From assembly GCA_028687545.1 (NCBI GenBank), contig JAQTZZ010000004.1:95979-159978 (forward strand): a stretch of 64,000 bases of DNA. The letters are read 5' to 3'. This DNA is from Candidatus Wallbacteria bacterium (lineage in GTDB: Bacteria > Muiribacteriota > JAQTZZ01). Of this stretch, positions 60,804 through 64,000 are shown in pieces. Position 1 is the first letter of the stretch, and every line of letters starts with the position of its first letter. The translations under genes were made by a program, and so were the position numbers. The notes below the pieces were generated by a model. That model was given only the letters and a program-made list of their open reading frames with translations, made no database searches and was not told the DNA's origin.

Positions 60804-63800
60804 ATCAAAACGATTCTGTCAAAGCTTATCTTTCCGGTAAAGTCCAGCGTGATGAATTGCGCAGCATTCCAGAACAGGAACTGATCCGGATCCTGATCGG
60901 CCATTTTACTGATCCGGACTGGGAAATCAGAAAAAAATCAGCTGAGACACTGTCAGGATTTTCGACGAACGAGATCTTCGCAGCCCTTAAAGATTCATTG
61001 AATCTGAATCACCTGGACCATGCTTTCTGGTCTTTGAGAGTTTCCAGGTATCTCCTGAATCCACAAGCTCTGGCACTAGTGTCGGAATACCTGAAAAGCC
61101 CTGATAAGAACATACGCATCTATGCCCTGGATACCCTGGAGGAACTTCAGGTCCCGGAGCGAATTCCACTGCTAATTGACCTTTTGGGAGACCCGAAATG
61201 GTCTGTGCGGAAAAAATCTGCGGATATCATTGTGAAGATTCCGGAAGCCGCGAAACTGCTGGTCAAGAACTTCCGCCATTCCAATGAAGACAAGTCATAC
61301 TGGATCATCAGGATACTGGGGAAGCTCCTGGCTGAGCGCGAACTGGACCTGCTCCTCAAATTTTTAAAAAGCAAGAAGCATAAGGAGAGATATTTCGCAA
61401 TCATGGCGCTGGGCGAGCGGAAATCAGTCAAATCCATCCCTGAACTGATCCATTGCCTGTCCGACGATCTCTGGGTGATCCGCAAGCAGGCTGCCGAAGT
61501 CCTTGAACATTTCGGGCAGGAGGCTGTGCCCTTCCTGGAGAACGAGCTGGTCAAGACCTCTCATAATGACATCACATACTGGTGCTCCCAGATTCTGGCC
61601 AGGATCGGGCAGCAGGAGATACTGCCTTTTTTCAGCGAATTATACGATAAATCCAGCGATGACGTAGATCTGCGCAACTATCTCGTGATGGCGCTGAATC
61701 GCATAGATTCCGAGAAAATATTTTCTCTGCTGATCCGCGCCTTTGACGACAACTACTGGCTGATCCGGAAACAGGCTTATGAAATAGCAGTCAGCAAGGG
61801 GCAGCTGGCGATCGCGCCGCTCGTTTTAAGCCTTGACAAAGCTCTCCGCGATGACAATGAAAACATCTGCCACTGGAGCATCAAGGTGCTGTTGAAACTC
61901 AAGGGGCTGGCACTGGAACCGATCAAGCGTTTCATGAAGGGCGACAATCTCAGCATCAAAACACTGATCATGATGCTGTTCTATGAATTCCGCGATCCTG
62001 CTACTTTTGAGATCCTGAATGAGGCTCTGGAGGACGGAAACTGGGCGATCCGCAACCAGGCGGCCCGTACTCTGGTAGAAATCGGGGGAATCGTGCTCAG
62101 AAAACTGGCTGAGGATTTTTCCAGGCATACTCCACCGATAGCCTCGGATCGCTGTTACTGGTGCAAAAAAATATTTATGGAATCCAGTGAAGAGGGCAAA
62201 AAAATCTATCAGAATCTTCTGCTTCAGTTCAATGTGGATGACTTGATGAAACTGGCAAAAGACGTCACCTACGATGGAAACATCCAGCTGCAGAAGGAAC
62301 TGAGCGCCTTGCGTAACCGGGAGGAAGCCCAGGTGGAACCCGTGAAAATAGCTGAAGATGAACGCAAACTCAGGGACAAGGTGGAGAAGATTTTTGCTGA
62401 TCTGCAGGCCCAGTTCGACGAGGTGCGGACGATCGCCCTTAACACGCTACTGAGTCTGGGGGACCTGCCTCCCGGAATCCCGATCATGATAGAGAAGCGT
62501 CTGTCAGTGATGAATTTCATCATGGAAGATGATTTCAAAGCCTCCATTGAAGACACGTTGAACAAGTTCAGGGTTAAATACTCACTCAGACCGCTGGATC
62601 CGGATCCCGACGAATTGAAGGGACGGAGATGGAGTCAGGTCGCGGATCGCTGGGAGAAGCTCAATTTCATCTACCTGGTGAATCTGTTCCATGCCGAGCA
62701 GAACAAGCGGGACCTGCTGGACGCATTGGAACGTGAGCGGGATGTGATCGTGCTGCGGGCAGCATTAAAGGCAGCACCGAATTATTCTGATTCCCTTATT
62801 TCCGAGAGGCTTGCTCAAATCCTGATGCGGGAACTGCCTGAACCATTGAAGCTTTTGTGCATCAAGATGCTCGGGAAAGTTAAAGTGACTCGCAGCGCGG
62901 CTGTATTGATCCCGCTGCTTGGTACAAAATATAAATACTCTGCGATGTCCGCCATGGTCGAACTGGGAGAGGAGCTCTGCGGGAAAGCTTTGAAGGACCT
63001 GACCTACCTCCAGGAAAAAAAAGACTGGCTGCTCGCTCTGCAGCTCATGGAAGAAGTCAGTCTGGACGAAAGCAGGGCCACGCTGCTCTGCGGGCTTGAA
63101 CTCAAAGACCGTGATCTTGTGGAGAGGCTGATCAATGTCTTCACCCGTTATCTTGATGAGCGGCTGCTTTCACTGTATGAACTGCACAAGACCAAACTGC
63201 GCAAAGAGATTCTTGAAAAGACCGAGGAGATAGTAAAACTTTTCTATCAGAGTAAAATCGCGCCATTGGTTCCCAGAAATCTTGAAAAGTGGAAGGAGTT
63301 CCTTGATCTACTGGAAAACAAGGAAATCACATACCAGAAAAAGCGGGAATTGTTCAGGAAGAATCAGGCAGAGTCTTTGCCTGATTCGTCAAAATCCACA
63401 AGCGAAGAAAAGCCACCCGTAGCAGACATCGGAGAGGATCTCGAACTGACCACTAAGATCGGTGAGAAAGCTTATGAATACCTGAAGGAAAAAGTCTGGG
63501 ATTTCCCGGAAGCTACGGAAGAATTTCTGGAACTCATGAAAGTCGATGACTCCATCGACCGGAGGAAAGATTATATTTTCAAACTGCAACAGGATCTGAC
63601 TCCCCGCTCGGGAGGATTCCTGGAGCGGATCAAGGAGAGGCAGGCCAGACAGGAAGAGATTGAGCTGACTGAGCGGATGATAGTTCATCTGTTGCAGAAG
63701 CGGAGTGAAAAGATCGAAAAGCTGGGGGAAAGAATTTTGAAAAATGCGGTGGATCTCAAGAACCCTCCTGCTGAACTGATCAAACTCGTGAAAAAATTCG

Positions 63801-63817
63801 GGGGGAATGATACCTGA
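60800..63817 (+). CDS. 1005-residue HEAT-repeat protein with a five-fold super-repeat
   Basis: Cytosolic, no signal peptide. Residues 30-470 hold five units of about 93 residues, each with three HEAT-like helix pairs. Type A is 'D..W.IRKQAAE.L' (W at 41, 134, 225, 320, 415), type B is '..YW...IL' (W at 77, 168, 261, 359, 454) and type C is 'R.Y...AL'. The C-terminal half is charged, coiled-coil-rich and Lys/Glu-heavy with a polar linker near 855-880 (SLPDSSKSTSEEKPP). No enzyme motif is seen. The ATGA overlap with uvrA means they are translated together; a scaffold role is the best guess. Confidence 0.85.
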   Translation: MNQNDSVKAYLSGKVQRDELRSIPEQELIRILIGHFTDPDWEIRKKSAETLSGFSTNEIFAALKDSLNLNHLDHAFWSLRVSRYLLNPQALALVSEYLKSPDKNIRIYALDTLEELQVPERIPLLIDLLGDPKWSVRKKSADIIVKIPEAAKLLVKNFRHSNEDKSYWIIRILGKLLAERELDLLLKFLKSKKHKERYFAIMALGERKSVKSIPELIHCLSDDLWVIRKQAAEVLEHFGQEAVPFLENELVKTSHNDITYWCSQILARIGQQEILPFFSELYDKSSDDVDLRNYLVMALNRIDSEKIFSLLIRAFDDNYWLIRKQAYEIAVSKGQLAIAPLVLSLDKALRDDNENICHWSIKVLLKLKGLALEPIKRFMKGDNLSIKTLIMMLFYEFRDPATFEILNEALEDGNWAIRNQAARTLVEIGGIVLRKLAEDFSRHTPPIASDRCYWCKKIFMESSEEGKKIYQNLLLQFNVDDLMKLAKDVTYDGNIQLQKELSALRNREEAQVEPVKIAEDERKLRDKVEKIFADLQAQFDEVRTIALNTLLSLGDLPPGIPIMIEKRLSVMNFIMEDDFKASIEDTLNKFRVKYSLRPLDPDPDELKGRRWSQVADRWEKLNFIYLVNLFHAEQNKRDLLDALERERDVIVLRAALKAAPNYSDSLISERLAQILMRELPEPLKLLCIKMLGKVKVTRSAAVLIPLLGTKYKYSAMSAMVELGEELCGKALKDLTYLQEKKDWLLALQLMEEVSLDESRATLLCGLELKDRDLVERLINVFTRYLDERLLSLYELHKTKLRKEILEKTEEIVKLFYQSKIAPLVPRNLEKWKEFLDLLENKEITYQKKRELFRKNQAESLPDSSKSTSEEKPPVADIGEDLELTTKIGEKAYEYLKEKVWDFPEATEEFLELMKVDDSIDRRKDYIFKLQQDLTPRSGGFLERIKERQARQEEIELTERMIVHLLQKRSEKIEKLGERILKNAVDLKNPPAELIKLVKKFGGNDT

Positions 63818-63881
63818 ACCGAGGGACTTTTTCCTGAAGCTGGAAGGATTGTGCGGAGGCGGAGCCTCCAGGAGTTTGTGA
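63807..63881 (+). CDS. 24-codon ORF coupled to the rlmB-like gene (doubtful)
   Basis: An ATG at 63807 opens a frame of 24 codons (MIPEPRDFFLKLEGLCGG...) ending in TGATG, where the last A is the first base of the rlmB ATG. A perfect hairpin GGAGGC-GGA-GCCTCC (63855-63869) lies inside it. It may be a coupling leader, a relic of a longer gene, or chance; no family is recognised. Confidence 0.25.
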   Translation: MIPEPRDFFLKLEGLCGGGASRSL

Positions 63882-64000
63882 TGGAAATTATTTATGGAAT
63901 CAATCCTGTGCTGGAAGCTATCCGTTCAGGCAGGCGTCCGCTGGAGGCGGTGCTGCTTGCGCGGGAGCGCGAGGAAGGCGGCAGGTTTCGCGAAATCTTC
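63881..64000 (+). CDS. rlmB: RlmB/TrmH-like rRNA 2'-O-methyltransferase (5' part)
   Basis: The first 40 codons, MEIIYGINPVLEAIRSGRRP then LEAVLLARERE, match the substrate-binding N-domain of the SpoU family (RlmB methylates G2251 of 23S rRNA in E. coli). AGGAG stands 6 nt before the ATG. The SPOUT catalytic domain lies past the window end, so the exact member is not decided. Confidence 0.85.
   Translation, partial: MEIIYGINPVLEAIRSGRRPLEAVLLAREREEGGRFREIF

Overview
This is a gene-dense stretch (about 94% coding by eye, mid-50s %GC or slightly less, my estimate) from the chromosome of a bacterium. It holds no rRNA, tRNA, phage, CRISPR or plasmid functions. The gene set points to a diderm (outer-membrane) anaerobe or microaerophile from a poorly sampled lineage. 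It has a complete Kdo supply module (kdsA-kdsD-kdsC), an outer-membrane-type barrel protein, lipoproteins with their processing enzymes (lspA-lgt), a sulfide-dependent type Thi4 and a short ThiC. It also has the division set yggS-sepF-yggT-divIVA, which is usually thought of as Gram-positive or cyanobacterial. I cannot name the phylum from sequence alone; uncultivated groups such as Riflebacteria, Wallbacteria or Muiribacteria are guesses, not findings.

Layout. 1-1.8 kb: start of a secreted protein gene on the minus strand, divergent from ahcY. 1.8-7.8 kb: one aspartate-centred operon, nadB-pyrR-pyrB-pyrC-pyrK-pyrD. 7.9-11.1 kb: a small HEAT protein and a secreted M14 carboxypeptidase, ending at a bidirectional terminator shared with the minus-strand membrane pyrophosphatase. 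13.7-19.5 kb (minus): operon of an NHL-repeat secreted protein, two TPR lipoproteins and a B12-binding-type radical SAM enzyme. 19.6-21.6 kb: secreted endonuclease I, divergent from a secreted protein with an internal duplication. 21.6-27.3 kb (minus): CPBP protease, 8-oxoguanine-deaminase-like enzyme, and a carbamoyltransferase/SxtJ/DUF5989/flippase cassette. 27.4-31.5 kb: kdsA-kdsD-kdsC-argS. 31.6-33.5 kb (minus): serS-psd. 33.6-37.2 kb: a MITE-like element, then a TPP riboswitch controlling thi4-thiD2/thiE-thiC. 37.2-40.7 kb: a CxxCxxCC protein, yggS-sepF-yggT-divIVA-mtnA. 40.7-43.5 kb (minus): outer-membrane barrel and a large surface lipoprotein. 43.6-49.9 kb: tsaD, mutL, a VIT/VWA protein, a nucleotidyltransferase and a FecR-like protein. 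50-57.9 kb: ileS-lspA-lgt, an NtrB/NtrC-like pair and a GH13 glycosidase. 58-64 kb: uvrA, a 1005-residue HEAT protein and the start of an rlmB-like methyltransferase.

How the parts connect. Aspartate feeds both NadB and PyrB in one operon. The thiamine operon is switched by its own product through a riboswitch whose RBS-hiding hairpin can be traced base by base. Several lipoproteins in the window are clients of LspA and Lgt. Kdo genes, psd, the flippase cassette and the barrel protein all serve the envelope.

Most notable signals. (1) A set of genes (37230, 37701, 43625, the gene starting at 19528 minus, the gene starting at 91 minus, and probably nadB) lacks a Shine-Dalgarno site but has a good -10 box ending exactly 6 nt (7 for nadB) before the start codon, which predicts leaderless mRNAs. 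(2) A 272-bp element with 33-34-bp terminal inverted repeats has inserted into one arm of a pre-existing intergenic palindrome and duplicated AATCAC. (3) The large HEAT protein has five copies of a roughly 93-residue three-HEAT super-repeat. (4) Several intergenic spaces carry self-similar short-word palindromic repeats.
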